Made by a program: the position numbers and the translations under genes. The notes beneath the pieces were generated by a model that made no database searches, was not told where the DNA came from, and saw nothing but the letters and a program-made list of their open reading frames with translations. From Sesamia nonagrioides (Eukaryota; Arthropoda; Insecta; Lepidoptera; Noctuidae), in assembly GCA_017933935.1 (NCBI GenBank), contig JADWQK010001435.1, positions 186,001 to 250,000 on the forward strand: a stretch of DNA of 64,000 bases. Reading direction: 5' to 3'. Positions 31,945 to 43,799 of the stretch are shown piece after piece; the first letter of the stretch is position 1; each line of letters starts with the position of its first letter.

Positions 31945-32055
31945 AAATAAAGAATCATTGAATAATAATATTTATTTATGTAAAATTATCCTAATTTAAA
32001 AAGTAGTCATGTGATATTGCCTTTAAGGCGGAACGAAGTTCGCCGGGTCAGCTAG

Positions 32056-34341
32056 TGTATTATAAATTTCTGAGCTAGGGTGAATGAACCTTAGAAGCGG
32101 AGTATTTTTTGCTAATGTTTTGAATAGTATATGCTAGTTGCACGGTAAACTCTGCTTGCGCGATCTACGAGTTTACGTGACGTCAGTGCGATGCAAAGTG
32201 CGCATGTGTGGTGCAGATTCCAGTGCCGCCCCTTCCCTAAAACGAATCCCTGTGTTCCAGTCAATCTCAAGAATCAGGCAGCTAATAACAACACTAAATT
32301 ACTTTTCAACCATTGATATTACATTTTTACGACAAGCAATAAGATCAGATCTCAGTGATCAGACTCACAGCTGACTGCCAAACAGATCTACTATGCTAAA
32401 TAAATATAGTTATAAAACTGTCGTAAACTATACAATGGAAGCATTCGGTTTTTATTAGAAATCCGTAATTTCTTTTCGTAATTGTCCGGCGGCATGCCCA
32501 TTTTATTTTTATTGCAGCTTCTTATTGGAATATTATTTACGACATTTATGTGTTTGTAGGCCGTGACGATATTTTGCCATTAATTAGGATTCAGAACTCA
32601 TTTATTTCCAAAGAAATTGGTCCACAGTTACCACATTTCTTGGCTACTTTCATACCCATTCATATCGTTAGTATTGCGTTTAGGTTACGTATGTATAATT
32701 ATGACAGAGCAGACAAGAACAGTACGTATACTGTTGTTGTTTTCAGCTATCGTTTTCGTTAATCAATAAAGTTTATCGTCTCCACCGGAACTGCGTCGCC
32801 ACTTCAATAAAATCGACAAAACATAGAAGTCGTTTATCAAAAACGATTCACACTCTTCTGCTATGAGATTGTGGAACAAACTCACATGAAGGGATCGGGG
32901 ATTTAACCGTCATTCCTACTAATGCTAGGGATTGACATTATTGGCAGCTTACTCTAAGCACATTTCACGTAACTTTTAACGATGACATAATTGATCGACA
33001 GGACGGTAACTGAAAGTGAGGCGATTATAAATATAAAATAGTCACCTTCCGCGCTCCTTGAAACTAAACATTTGCGAAATCTTTTAACTCTTCTAACTTT
33101 ATAACTTTGCTACCGTATCCCCCGAGCACTGTGAAAGTCAAGCTCAATACTGCCGACGGCGATACCATACTCTTCCATATTTTATACTATTATGTATGGA
33201 ACCTAAAGAAACAAATACTCTTAAAACGGTTTTTTATCTTGAAATAAAATCGTGTTTATGAGAATTCATATGGAACCTTTTACTTATCAATCGTGTATTA
33301 GAATTTTAATATTAGGGCTCTGTCACGTATACAATAACTTTATTGGCCACTTTTATAAATTTATGAGGGGCCGTAAAGGCGCATTTACACGACGAGCGAG
33401 AAGAGAAACATGTCAGTGAAATGAGTTTACGGTTGGGTCAGTAAAAGCCATCCAGCAGTTAATGGAGCTGGACAGTTCCCTAAAAATGGTTTAGTGGGTA
33501 CTCCAACGTTCATTATTCATGGCTGTGCTGAAGTGCCTGACATGGCGATAAAATAATAGCATGAGTTTGAAGTAAAAATATTGGTGTAACTGACAGAGTG
33601 CGATGCGGTGGCGGCCATTTTTTCATGCTAAACCAACGCACAAAGTGAGTCCCTCAATTGAATTTAAAAAAGTGGTAGTAAAAATGCGCGCTCTTTTTAA
33701 AGTCTTTTATAGGTCCTACATATATGTAGAAACACATAAAGATATATCATAAGCACAGAGAAAAAAAAAATACAATCACGTGCAAAAATCCACAACTACT
33801 TCTGGTTAAAAAATAAATAAGACGTCAGTCACGACATTAATGTCTCACTGAAGTAAATTATAACATATAACATAATATGTGAGTGTAAGTAAGTAGCTGG
33901 CACATGTATGTATTGTCTGTCTGTAGACGCCTTTAGCTCACTTTGACTAGTGTTCCAGACTGATTTGATTCGAATGAGATAAGTTCTAACGTCAGTAAAT
34001 AAACAACACAAAGTTAAGAATATTCATAAATATGTAACAATCACGATTCATTGCGTTTTTCTAACGAGTTTCGATAAAATTCGTCGATGACTCAGATGAA
34101 AACGAGCAATGGACTGCGAATAAATAGCTTGTTTTATCTTTTTACTGATAAAGGATTTTATTAGGGTTGTCATTTTGTTTTCTTTTATATAAAAAAGTAA
34201 TGGTGCTACTAAAAGATGAGAGTACCTACACACAAGTCAGAAAACATGTTTTACCTCAAATCTAGATTAATGTAAAGCTATAAAAGCCAATCAATCCTCT
34301 ACGTTTTTCATCTAACTTCAGTTCAGAGGCCCAATTCTCCG
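32056..34341. other. No recognisable feature
   Basis: About 2.3 kb of unassigned DNA. Plus frames at 32138-32374 and 32550-32762 are short and lack motifs. It may be host intron or intergenic DNA. Confidence 0.45.
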
Positions 34342-34475
34342 AATTTCAAACGTTCAAAATCTAGGAGCGATTGTCTCGACGTCAAATAAATGTCAAAATT
34401 TGTCGAAAATGAAGAGAAATTAAGCGTATTTTTGACAGATTGAGAATAAGATTACCATGTAAAGGTCGTTAAAAT
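34342..34475. mobile_element. Decayed relative of the 1.7-kb MITE
   Basis: AATTTCAAACGTTCAAAATC at the left and TTTTTGACAGATTGAG inside match the element at 1704-1843. The right inverted end is poorly preserved. Confidence 0.45.
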
Positions 34476-34629
34476 GATGAAATGTCCCCTGTAATTAATT
34501 ATTGACATAAACTTCCTTTACACTTGTTCATCCGGGTGAAGTTGTCAGCGTTCCAATTTGATGTTTTGACGATTTGGTTTATATGTAGGTAATAAGAGCG
34601 TGTGAGTTAATAATGATTTCAAACTTTTT

Positions 34630-35012
34630 TAAACATAATTATAAACTAGCGCTTAAGCGTCTGATGGTAAGCATTGATGCAATCGTTGATGATAAAGCCC
34701 GCTAGTTTTTTAAGAGTCTATTCTTTCAAAAAAAAATTGAGTGAATAGGTACGAAGATGGCAGTTGGGCCAGGTGATGCAATGTTTAACTCAACAAGGGA
34801 GATTGATCTGGAGACCCTCCACGACCAAACTCCAGACACAACAATATTTGGCACATCGTACCTGGTACACATTGCAACTCAACTGCTCAGACCCTTCCTC
34901 CGTATCTACGGCTTCACCAGACATCATGCCGGAATACGACAAATCGCTTGGCGGCAAGACTTTTTCTGGTGCGTGGTTACTTCTGCTGGCAGCGGATGTT
35001 ATGACCTAACAT
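34630..35012 (-). mobile_element. T-tailed retroposon, copy 2
   Basis: From TATAAACTAGCGCTTAAGCG to TCTGCTGGCAGCGGATGTTA, the full span seen in the copy at 41.9 kb. The internal hairpin is partly preserved (TTGAGTGAATAGG right arm). Its plus-strand frame (about 34757-35113) is antisense to the retroposon and not a supported gene. Confidence 0.75.
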
Positions 35013-35571
35013 CGACGAAGACCGACGACTTACTATCTGATGAAGTTTTACATGTTATGTTTTGTGATATTAGCAACATGTTGACCTGTAAAAGACACAC
35101 AGGCGTCTCCTGAGTTTGGCATCTATCTACATCAACTAACACAAACACAATAACAGCAGCGCTAAACAACTCAATGTTTAATTTGCTGAACACTGACAAG
35201 ATCTTATTATATTATAAATTAATGTCAAAAGTGTCTGTTCGGCGACAGCAGAGTGTTCGCACGAGGTATACAATATATTAATCAAATTTGATTTGTGTTT
35301 CGTCAGCTTCGATGGCTGATGATGAACAGATTACGAATTATTTGTGACGTCATTTATGAATATTGATGACATTTGAATTTCATGTTTTAGAATGCTCACT
35401 TTACATTTATAAAGAGTGGTACTGAAATAGAAGTTGGTACTTAATTCGACTCTTGTCATTACAGTTATTGATTATTTTAAGTATAATAATATCTTTATTA
35501 AATATTATAAAATAATTAATAAGGCTCGTGGCTATACGACAAGTGAAGTAAGTAGGAATACTTTATTTAAA
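35013..35571. other. No recognisable feature
   Basis: Unassigned DNA between retroposons. Confidence 0.5.
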
Positions 35572-35830
35572 ACTAGCGACCAGCCCCGGCTTCGCACGGG
35601 TGCAATGCTGATAATAAATACATTACAGAAAAACTGTTAACGTTGTATAAAAAACCGCCGCGAACGCCGCGCCGTGTCCCGCTGCAAACGCGCCACCCCG
35701 CAGTTTTTAAATCTGTAATATCTACGAAAATATTCAGTTAAATAATGTGATGTATGATGGGTGATATAGATCAACAATGTATTTATGGTATTAAATTGGA
35801 TAAGGATTAATGCTGTATTGGTTAGGTAGT
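35572..35830 (+). repeat. ACTAGCGACC-type interspersed repeat
   Basis: ACTAGCGACCAGCCCCGGCT and TCGCACGGGTGCAATGCTGA form the head of a widespread lepidopteran interspersed repeat as I remember it. The 3' limit is approximate. Confidence 0.5.
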
Positions 35831-35834
35831 AGGC

Positions 35835-36232
35835 CATAACAGCGGCTGCCGGCAAAAGTTACCACCCACCAGACAAAGTCTCGCCGCCAAGCGATTCGTC
35901 GTGTTCCGGCATGATGTCTGGTGAAGCCGTACGGCGGACGGCTCTGAGCATTTGTGTTGCGATGTATGCCGGGTACGATGCGCCTAATGTTGTTGTGTCT
36001 GGGGTTTGATCGTGGAGGGTCTCCAGATTAATCTCCGTCTGGCGCAGCATCGATGGTCATGTTGTTGGGTTTAACATTGCATCGCCTCGCTCAACTGCCG
36101 CCTTCCCTCCTATTCACTAAGCTTTTTAAATGAATAGGCTTAATAAACTAGCGCGCTTTACCATCATTAATAGCATCACTGTTTAGCATCAGGCGGCATT
36201 ACGGTCAAGCATTAATTTATAATTATTAAAAA
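35835..36232 (+). mobile_element. T-tailed retroposon, copy 3 (opposite orientation)
   Basis: Reverse complement of copies 1, 2 and 4, ending in an A run (AATTATTAAAAAAAATTG). With copy 2 it forms an inverted pair about 0.8 kb apart. Includes CGCCGCCAAGCGATTCGTCG and CCTATTCACTAAGCTTTTTA (degenerate hairpin). Confidence 0.75.
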
Positions 36233-36470
36233 AAATTGCTTCGATAATTAACAGGTAAAAAGAAAGTCATAAATGTCATAAAAAGTGAATAACAAAAAGA
36301 ATGTTATTGCCATATCCATAAGAGATAGACATGTACCATCGCGGACTTTTGTGTAGACATTTTCAATGTGTACAATATTTAGTACATTATTTAGATAAAT
36401 CTCGTAGGGCCTGCGATTCACTGTAAACGCGGATAAAATGTAATTATTTACGACATCACATTAGAAACCT

Positions 36471-36873
36471 CAAAAACATTTGACAGCCTCCGTGGCGTAG
36501 CGGTAGCGGACGCGGCCGCTGCGCAAGGTGGCGCGAGTTCGATCCCCGCACAGTGCAAGTATTTGTATGCATGAATATGAATATTTGTACTGGTCTGGTC
36601 GTGCCTCGGAAAGCACGTTAAGCCGTTGGTCCCGGTTGCCCTACGAACATCTAGTGGCAGTCGTTACGGGTTGTTGGAGCCCTCAAAAGTCCTACAATTG
36701 GTCTAATTGCAATGCTTCGATGTCGCCTTCGGGTTGTGGAGGTCAGACGGCAGTCGCTTCATGGAAAATGTCGAAGTTTAGCCATATCAGCAGTTGGACT
36801 GGTAAAGCGAACCCCAGACTCCAAAGCTGAAAAGGCTTCGGATGCGACTGGGATTAACACTGGGATGATGATG
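36471..36873 (+). mobile_element. Full-length 403-bp tRNA-derived SINE, copy 2
   Basis: Same architecture and, within a few bases of boundary ambiguity, the same length as copy 1: TGGCGTAGCGGTAGC A box, GAGTTCGATCCCCGC B box (two changes), GGAAAGCACGTTAAGCCGTT body and ATGATGATG tail. The target duplication ATTAGAAACCT occurs at 36460-36470 and 36874-36884, extending to 17 bp with one mismatch (ATTAGAAACCTCAAAAA / ATTAGAAACCTGAAAAA). Confidence 0.85.
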
Positions 36874-36898
36874 ATTAGAAACCTGAAAAATAATAGTA

Positions 36899-37043
36899 TT
36901 TCTCCACAATTTAATGAATGTTATTATACATATAAAGCTTCCTCTTTATTCACTCTATCTATTAAAAAAAAAACGCATCAAAATCCGTTACGAAGTTTCA
37001 AAGATTTAATCATACAAAGGGACATAGGGAAAGAGAAAGTGAC
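36899..37043 (-). repeat. ~145-bp block shared with 30618-30762
   Basis: Reverse-complement homologue of the block inside the Helitron, suggesting a second Helitron-derived fragment. Confidence 0.65.
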
Positions 37044-37302
37044 CTCACTACACTAAAATACAACAAAAAATAAATAGCACTAATAAATAGCACTTAAATA
37101 CATATTATAAAACAAATAAGCATAATATATAGGTAAGCAGCAGTTTATTAAAATTTAGTTTGCCGTTTGTATCACTATTGTGGCTAGAAATATTGTTTTA
37201 TTAAATATCCGATAATGCAGTTTAAATTTTCACCAAAATCAAACCCGTATCTCGTTTGACCATTCTCGCTCTCTTGAAAAATTCACTCCGTATTTTATAT
37301 AA

Positions 37303-38492
37303 AAATATTAATAATCAATTGATATGCTCAATACTGTCACTTCGTGTAGTTAAATATTAATAATCAATTGATAGGCGCAATACTGTCATTTCGTGTAGTT
37401 AAATATTAATAATCAATTGATATGCTCAATACTGTCACTTCGTGTAGTTAAATATTAATAATCAATTGATAGGCGCAATACTGTCACTTCGTGTAGTTAA
37501 ATATTAATAATCAATTGATAGGCGCGATACTGTCACTTCGTGTAGTTAAATATTAATAATCAATTGATAGGCGCAATACTGTCACTTCGTGTAGATAAAT
37601 ATTAATAATCAATTGATAGGCGCAATACTGTCACTTCGTGTAGTTAAATATTAATAATCAATTGATGGGCGCAATACTGTCACTTCGTATGGTTAAATAT
37701 TAATAGTCAATTGATAGGCGCAATACTGTTACTTCGTGTAGTTAAATATTAATAATCAATTGATAGGCGCAATACTGTCACTTCGTGTAGTTAAATATTA
37801 ATAATCAATTGATAGGCGCAATACTGTCACTTCGTGTAGTTAAATATTAATAATAGGCGCAATACTGTCATTTCGTGTAGTTAAATATTAATAATCAATT
37901 GATAGGCGCAATACTGTCACTTCGTGTACTTAAATATTAATAATCATTTGATAGGCGCAATACTGTCACCTCGTGTAGTTAAATATTAATAATCAATAGG
38001 CGCAATACTGTCACTTCGTGTAGTTAAATATTAATAATCAATTGATAGGCGCAATACTGTCACTTCGTGTAGTTAAATATTAATAATCGCAATTGTCATA
38101 GTTAAATATTAATAATAGGCGCAATACTGTCACTGTGTAGTTAAATATTAATAATCAATTGATAGGCGCAATACTGTCACTTCGTGTAGTTAAATATTAA
38201 TAATAGGCGCAATACTGTCATTTCGTGTAGTTAAATATTAATAATCAATTGATAGGCGCAATACTGTCACTTCGTGTAGTTAAATATTAATAATCAATTG
38301 ATAGGCGCAATACTGTCACTTCGTGTAGTTAAATATTAATAATCAATTGATAGCCGCAATACTGTTACTTCGTGTAGTTTAATATTAATAATCAATTGAT
38401 AGGCCCAATACTGTCACTTTATGTAGTTAAATATTAATAATCAATTGATAGGCGCAATACTGTCACTTCGTGTAGTTAAATATTAATAATCA
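37303..38492 (+). repeat. ~49-bp satellite array, left part (about 24 units)
   Basis: The unit contains GATAGGCGCAATACTGTCAC, then TTCGTGTAGTTAAATATTAA, then TAATCAATT. Twenty-four units are countable by the CTGTCA/CTGTTA core, plus one degenerate unit near 38090. Several units carry the same internal deletion (TAATAATAGGCGC), suggesting block amplification. The array resumes at 44912 after the inserted LINE. Confidence 0.95.
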
Positions 38493-38969
38493 TTTCGATG
38501 CAAATAATTCTGAAGTAGTAAACACGTCTAAAATCACAACGATACAACGTGGAGTACCTCAAGGCTCAATTTTGGGGCCAATACTATTTATCGTATTTAC
38601 AAATGACTTGCTGAACTTTATGCATCATACTCGAAACTCGTCGTCTTTGCGGATGACACTAATATAATAATAGGGGCTAATGACTTAGAAGAATTGACCC
38701 ATTCTGTAAACGAAACCCTTAAAAATCTCTACGATTGGTTTACAGCTAATGCCCTTTCGCTAAATACAAGTAAAACTAATATTACTTTATTCAAGACAAC
38801 AACTCGTAACAATGACAATTTAGACATACAAATTAACGGAGACAAAATTGACTTAGTAAATAAAGTCAAATTCTTAGGCATTGACATAGATGTGAACTTA
38901 AATTGGAAACATGAGCTAGCTGCTATTGACTCTTCTATTTCATCAGCATGCTATGCACTCAGGAGCCTT
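38493..38969 (+). pseudogene. LINE RT fragment, left of copia
   Basis: Covers the RT palm (FADD catalytic motif) and thumb. A frameshift separates VPQGSILGP...LLNFMHH from KLVVFADD near 38630. The second frame is open from FADD to ALRSL at 38969. The endonuclease and 5' half of RT are missing, so the copy was dead on arrival. Confidence 0.85.
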
Positions 38970-39023
38970 TGTTGAAAATAAGGTTTGTTCGTTTTACAGA
39001 AAACCAACCTTTTTAGTTTACTC

Positions 39024-39287
39024 TAGTACTGCGATTCAAAAATGTTATAATTTGAATGATAAGAAAAAAAATGAAGTCTGTCTGGTCATCGGTATTAAAA
39101 ATGTTTGGACTGCTGTAAAAATACAAAATATAATTTATTAATATTAAAGAACGTGGTTTGTAATTAGATAGTCGTGTATATATGTGATAATATACATTTT
39201 TCATTCCTTTACTTCTCGTATTTCGGACGATCTAAGGCAGAATACATAAGAGGTAAAATAGTCCAGAATATTACTTCTATTTTAACA
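39024..39287 (+). repeat. 5' LTR of copia element (core)
   Basis: Core alignable with 43800-44081. Ends ATTACTTCTATTTTAACA. Lacks a ~17-bp insertion (ATGATTGGAGCTTATTG) present in the 3' LTR. Confidence 0.85.
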
Positions 39288-39300
39288 TGGTAGCAGAGCG
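39288..39300 (+). promoter_or_regulatory. Primer binding site, initiator tRNA-Met type
   Basis: TGGTAGCAGAGCG directly follows the LTR. The first 12 bases are the complement expected for the 3' end of insect initiator tRNA-Met including CCA, the primer class typical of copia elements. Confidence 0.85.
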
Positions 39301-39347
39301 TGGTTGCTGAAATAGAGAGGAAGGAGTATATTAGATAGATTTAAATT

Positions 39348-41898
39348 ATGGAAGTAGAGGAAGAATTGAGATTACCTATATTTGATGGTACTAACTATGA
39401 GCAATGGAAATTCAGATTGAAATTGTTACTGCAATTAAAGAACTGCGAGCAGGCCATAGAGCAGGAAGTAAAGACGGAGCCTATGACGGAAAATGATTGG
39501 AAAAAGATAGATTTGAAGGCTCAAAACTATGTAGTTAACAGTATCAGTAACTCGCAGCTAGATATTATAATAGCTGAAGGAACTGCATATAAAATGATAA
39601 AAAAACTAGATGACATGTATTTGATTAAAGGATGTGCCAACAAATTGTTACTTAAAAGAAAGATATTGCAAACGAAATTCAAAGATGGGAACCTGCTGGA
39701 ATTTTTTCAGACATTTGAAAAGCAAATAAATGATTTAAAAGGAGCAGGAGAAAAAGTTACTGATGAAGAAAAATTAAACTATTTATTGTTGGCCCTACCA
39801 TCCAAATTTGAAAACATTGTGAATATTGTAGACGCTTTACCTAAAGAAAGTCAAACTGTCGAATATATTAAGTCAAAATTGTTACTGGAGTATAAAAAGA
39901 AAGAAACAGAGAACGTTGAATGTAGTGAGCAGACATTTGCAAGTACCAGTTCGTTCAAACAAACTTGTTACGAATGTAAAAGAGAAGGACACTTTAAAAG
40001 AGATTGTCCTAAATTGAAAAATAGTCAGCGTGGACAATACCGTGGAAGATTCCATAGAGGTGGACGAGGTGATCGAAGCTACCGAGGACGTAACTACAGA
40101 GGTTATAGAGGACTGCGAGGTAATAACTATAATAACGATTCTACAGCAGGAAATTCGTCGGTTGGCTTCAACGTCGAAGTGCTGACAGCTGAAGCAAATA
40201 CAGTGAATTGGCTCCTGGATAGCGGCTGTAGTGACCACATCGTGAACGATGACAGATACTTTTGTGAGTATAAAAAGTTCGACAATCCAGTAAATATTAG
40301 AGTAGGTGATGGTTTTCCTTTAAAATCGGAAAAGATAGGAAAGATTACAATGCATTGTTATGCAAACTATCAATTGCACAAAATTGATATTGACAATGTT
40401 TATTATGTCCCTAATATGAAAAGAAACTTGCTTAGTGTATCCAGTATTGTGAATAGAGGGAACATGATTAAATTCCAAAATGAAATTGCTAATATATATA
40501 GTTCGCAATATAAGTTAGTAGCTGTAGCTAGAAAAAAGAATAAATTGTATGAACTAGAAGGTAAAATAAGTGGCGATAAATATGTAAATACAAATGTACA
40601 AGAAATGTCGTTGAAAGAGAAATGGCATCGAATGCTTGGTCACGTTAATTATTCAAAATTAAAAGAAATGTGTAGGAATAAATTATTAACCGGATTACCT
40701 GACAGACTAAACGGGAATTACATACAGTGTGAAATTTGTTTACAAAACAAGATGACGAATTTACCCTTCGAAAATAATAGACGTAGAGCTACGGAAATTT
40801 TAAAAATCGTACATACTGATGTGAATGGACCAATTACTCCGGTAGGTTATAATGAACAAAGATATTTCGTTTCATTTATTGATGATTACAGCAGACATGC
40901 TGCAGTGTGTGTGATTAAAAATAAAAGTGAAGTGTTTGATTGCTTCAGAACTTATGTGAATCGGATGCAAAACCAAACAGGAAAGCGAGTGAAGGAAATA
41001 AGGTGTGATAGAGGCCGTGAATACCTCAATAGAGATTTTTATAATTTTGCAAAAGAAAACGGAATATTTTTGAATCCTGGACCAGCTTATACTCACGAAC
41101 TTAATGGAACTGCTGAAAGATATAACAGAACAATTATGGATAGAGCACGATGCTTAATGACAGAAGCAAAATTAGATAAAAAATACTGGCCTGAATGTGT
41201 ACTTACAGCAGCTTATTTAGGAAATAGAATTTTGACAAATACTGCGGAAAAGAAAAGCCCGTTTGAAATATTTTATAGGAGGAAACCAGACGTAAAGTAC
41301 TTGAGATTATATGGTAGTAAATGTTTTGTCCGTGTACCTGAAGAAAAAAGAACTTCAAAGTTAAACCCAAAAGGGGTGAAAGGATGTTTAGTAGGCTATA
41401 CAGATACAGGGTACAAGGTGTTGGTAGATAATGAAATTATTACTAGTCGACATGTTATTTTTATTGATTCAGAAGCAAAAGTAATTAAATATCAGTCTTA
41501 TCCAAATCATGATACGGATAATGAGGATAGTAATGGTGAAAATAGGAACCTGAATGAAGACAAAGAAAGAACACAGATAAATGAAAATGAGAAATTAAGA
41601 GAACATACTGACAATAATGATGAATATTTTGATACAGTTGAAGGTGAAGAAAATGAAAGAGAGAAATCTAATGTTGAGGAGGTGAGCGAACCAAGTCGCC
41701 CAAGAAGGGAAAGAAAATTACCTGCAAGATTGAACGATCACATAGTATATGTAAATGTATGTGATGTAAGTGTACCAGAAACGTACGAGGAAGCAATTAG
41801 TAGTCCTCAAGCAAATTTGTGGAAAAATGCAATGAATAATGAAATTAATAGTTTAGAACAAAATGAAACATGGCAAATAGTTGATGAACCAATAAATA
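39348..41898 (+). pseudogene. Copia gag-pol, first part (Gag, protease, integrase)
   Basis: Starts MEVEEELRLPIFDGTNYEQW, a standard copia Gag opening, at the first ATG after the leader. CCHC knuckle CYECKREGHFKRDC is followed by an Arg/Gly-rich stretch. Protease motif WLLDSGCSDHIV. Integrase zinc finger HRMLGHVNY ... CEICLQNK, and DDE core VHTDVNGPI, IRCDRGREY, NGTAERYNRT. After an acidic linker it reaches the start of RT (ETWQIVDEPIN) and is cut by the T-tailed retroposon. Open for about 850 codons without another lesion. Confidence 0.93.
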
Positions 41899-42312
41899 TT
41901 TTTTTTTTTTTTTTAATAGTTATAAACTAGTGCTTGACTGCAATCCCGCCTGATGGTAAGCAGTGATGCAATCGTTGATGGTAAAGCACACTAGCTTATT
42001 AAGCCTATTCACTCAAAAAAACTGAGTGAATAGGAAGGAAGACGGCAGTTGAGCGAGGTGATGCAATGTTTAACCCAACAACACGACCAACGATGCTGCG
42101 CCAGAGGATGATCTGGAGAGCCTTCACGACCAAACTCCCGACACAACAACATTAGGCACATCGTACCCGGCACACATCGCAACACAACTGCTCAGACCCA
42201 TTCTCCGTACGGCTTCACCAGACATCATGCCGGAACACGACGAATCGCTTGGCGGCAAGACTTTGTCTGGTGGGTGGTAACTTATGCCGGCGGCTGATGT
42301 TGTTGCCTACCA
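41899..42312 (-). mobile_element. T-tailed retroposon, copy 4, inside copia RT
   Basis: Starts with a 16-T run (41899-41914), then TATAAACTAGTGCTTGACTG, and ends near GATGTTGTTGCCTACCACC. The best-preserved copy of the family here. CCTATTCACTCAAAAAAACT continuing GAGTGAATAGG (about 42004-42034) is a perfect 12-bp-stem hairpin. No convincing target duplication. Immediately to its right a 34-bp segment starting AAAATGGATTTTTCGAATTC is partly duplicated in copia sequence. Confidence 0.85.
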
Positions 42313-43730
42313 CCGAGAAAAATGGATTTTTCGAATTCAATATAATCGAAGTAAAATGGATTTTTCGAATTAAATCTAATGGCATATATAAAGCGCGCGT
42401 AGTAGCAAAAGGTTTTCAACAAGTTTATGATGAATATGAAGAGATTTACTCGCCTGTTGCTAGAATGACTACAATGAAAGCCTTGATGTCAACTGCTTGT
42501 GTAAGAGGTTGGCATATAGAATGTATGGATGTAGAGACAGCTTTCTTGAATGGAACTATTAAATCAGAAGTTTATATTTATCCACCAGACGGTTACAAAG
42601 TTAAAGACAACAAAGTATGCAAACTAAGGAAAGCATTATATGGATTGCGAGAGAGTCCAAAAGACTGGTATGAGTGTTACAATGAATTTATGCTCAGCAT
42701 TAATTTTAAAAGATCTTATTATGATTATTGTTTGTATACAGGGTGTATCAATTGTGAAAAAGTATACCTATGTCTATACGTGGATGACATTTTGATTTGT
42801 GCCGAAAAAGAGAACACGATTAGGAAAGTTAAACAACTGTTGAGTGATAGATTTCGGATGAAGGATTTAGGAAAAGTAAAACAATATTTAGGTATTGATA
42901 TTGATTATAAGCCGGAACTTAAAAGAATGATTTTGAGTCAGTGCAAATATATAGAAAGTTTGGCAGAAAAATATAATATAAAAGATTCTAAGAAATATGA
43001 GACACCGATGGAGCAGAATTTATCAATTGAAAATGGAGAAATAAATTATGATTTGAAGTACAGAAATTTGATTGGAGCTCTATTATATGTTGCTAGTGCC
43101 ACGCGACCAGATGTTTCGTATAGCGTAAACTTTATGAGTCGTTTTCAAAATTATTATAGCGTCACACATTATATTTATGCATTACGGATTCTAAAGTATT
43201 TATATCATTCCCGAAATTTGGCACTTAATTTTAATGCGGAATATGATGATTGCTTAGATGCATTTGTAGATGCTGATTGGGCTGCAGATAAAAATGACAG
43301 AAAGTCAACTACAGGAATTATATTAAGAGTGTTTAATAATCCAGTAATGTGGAAGACCCATAAACAAAGAATAGTGTCAAGAGCATCAACTCATGCGGAA
43401 TATTATGCGTTAGCCGATTGTGTAACAGAAGTTTTACCAGTGATAGACATATTAGGTGATTTAGATGTTAAAATTTCCAAACCAGTTAAAATTTATGAAG
43501 ACAATAGTGGTGCCATATCCCTTTCAAAGAACGGTAAATTTTGTAAAAACTCTAAACATATTGACGTAAGCTATCACTTTGTAAAGGATTATGAAAAAAA
43601 GAAAGTAATTGATGTGACAAAGATAAACACTGATGATCAATTGGCAGATATTTTGACAAAGGCGTTGGGCAAATCTAAATTTCAAAAACTGAGACAACTG
43701 ATTAACGTTTATTATGAAATTGTAATTTAA
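42312..43730 (+). pseudogene. Copia pol, second part (RT, RNase H)
   Basis: Resumes at IIEVKWIFRIKSNGIYKARV with VVAKGFQQVYDEYEEIYSPV. Polymerase motifs are MDVETAFLNG and the active site LYVDDILICA. RNase H carries FVDADWAADKNDRKSTTG, STHAEYYALADC and YEDNSGAISLSKN, ending near LADILTKALGKSKF; TAA at 43728-43730. An ATG-initiated frame begins in the retroposon (42249), but its first ~20 codons are not copia. Otherwise open, so the insertion is the main lesion. Confidence 0.92.
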
Positions 43731-43799
43731 TGATACTGATTGTTTATTGAATGTGATATTGTTGTGTATTCGTGTAGGTTATGTTTTTATGTTTTTCTA

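Larger units (their letters stand above)
28969..32055 (+). mobile_element. Composite Helitron copy (non-autonomous)
   Basis: The left end is A|TCTTCTTTATATATATAA, with TGCTGTACGTGTGTATGTCA next, a Helitron-type start. The right end has a hairpin-forming GGCGGAACGAAGTTCGCC, then GGGTCAG and terminal CTAG followed by T (32052-32056), as for Helitron 3' ends inserted between A and T. A Helitron Rep N-terminal remnant sits at 31620-31944 near the 3' end. Inside are a TA-flanked MITE (29754-30193) and an R1-clade LINE tail (~30890-31617). Whether both ends belong to one transposition event is likely but not proven. Confidence 0.65.

Noticed and set aside
34757..35113. Plus frame with similarity to a frame at 35859-36050
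   Set aside because: Similarity arises because both are copies of the T-tailed retroposon; the frame is antisense to it.
37303..38492. CRISPR array
   Set aside because: Units are contiguous near-identical repeats with no variable spacers, in a eukaryotic TE-rich context: a satellite.
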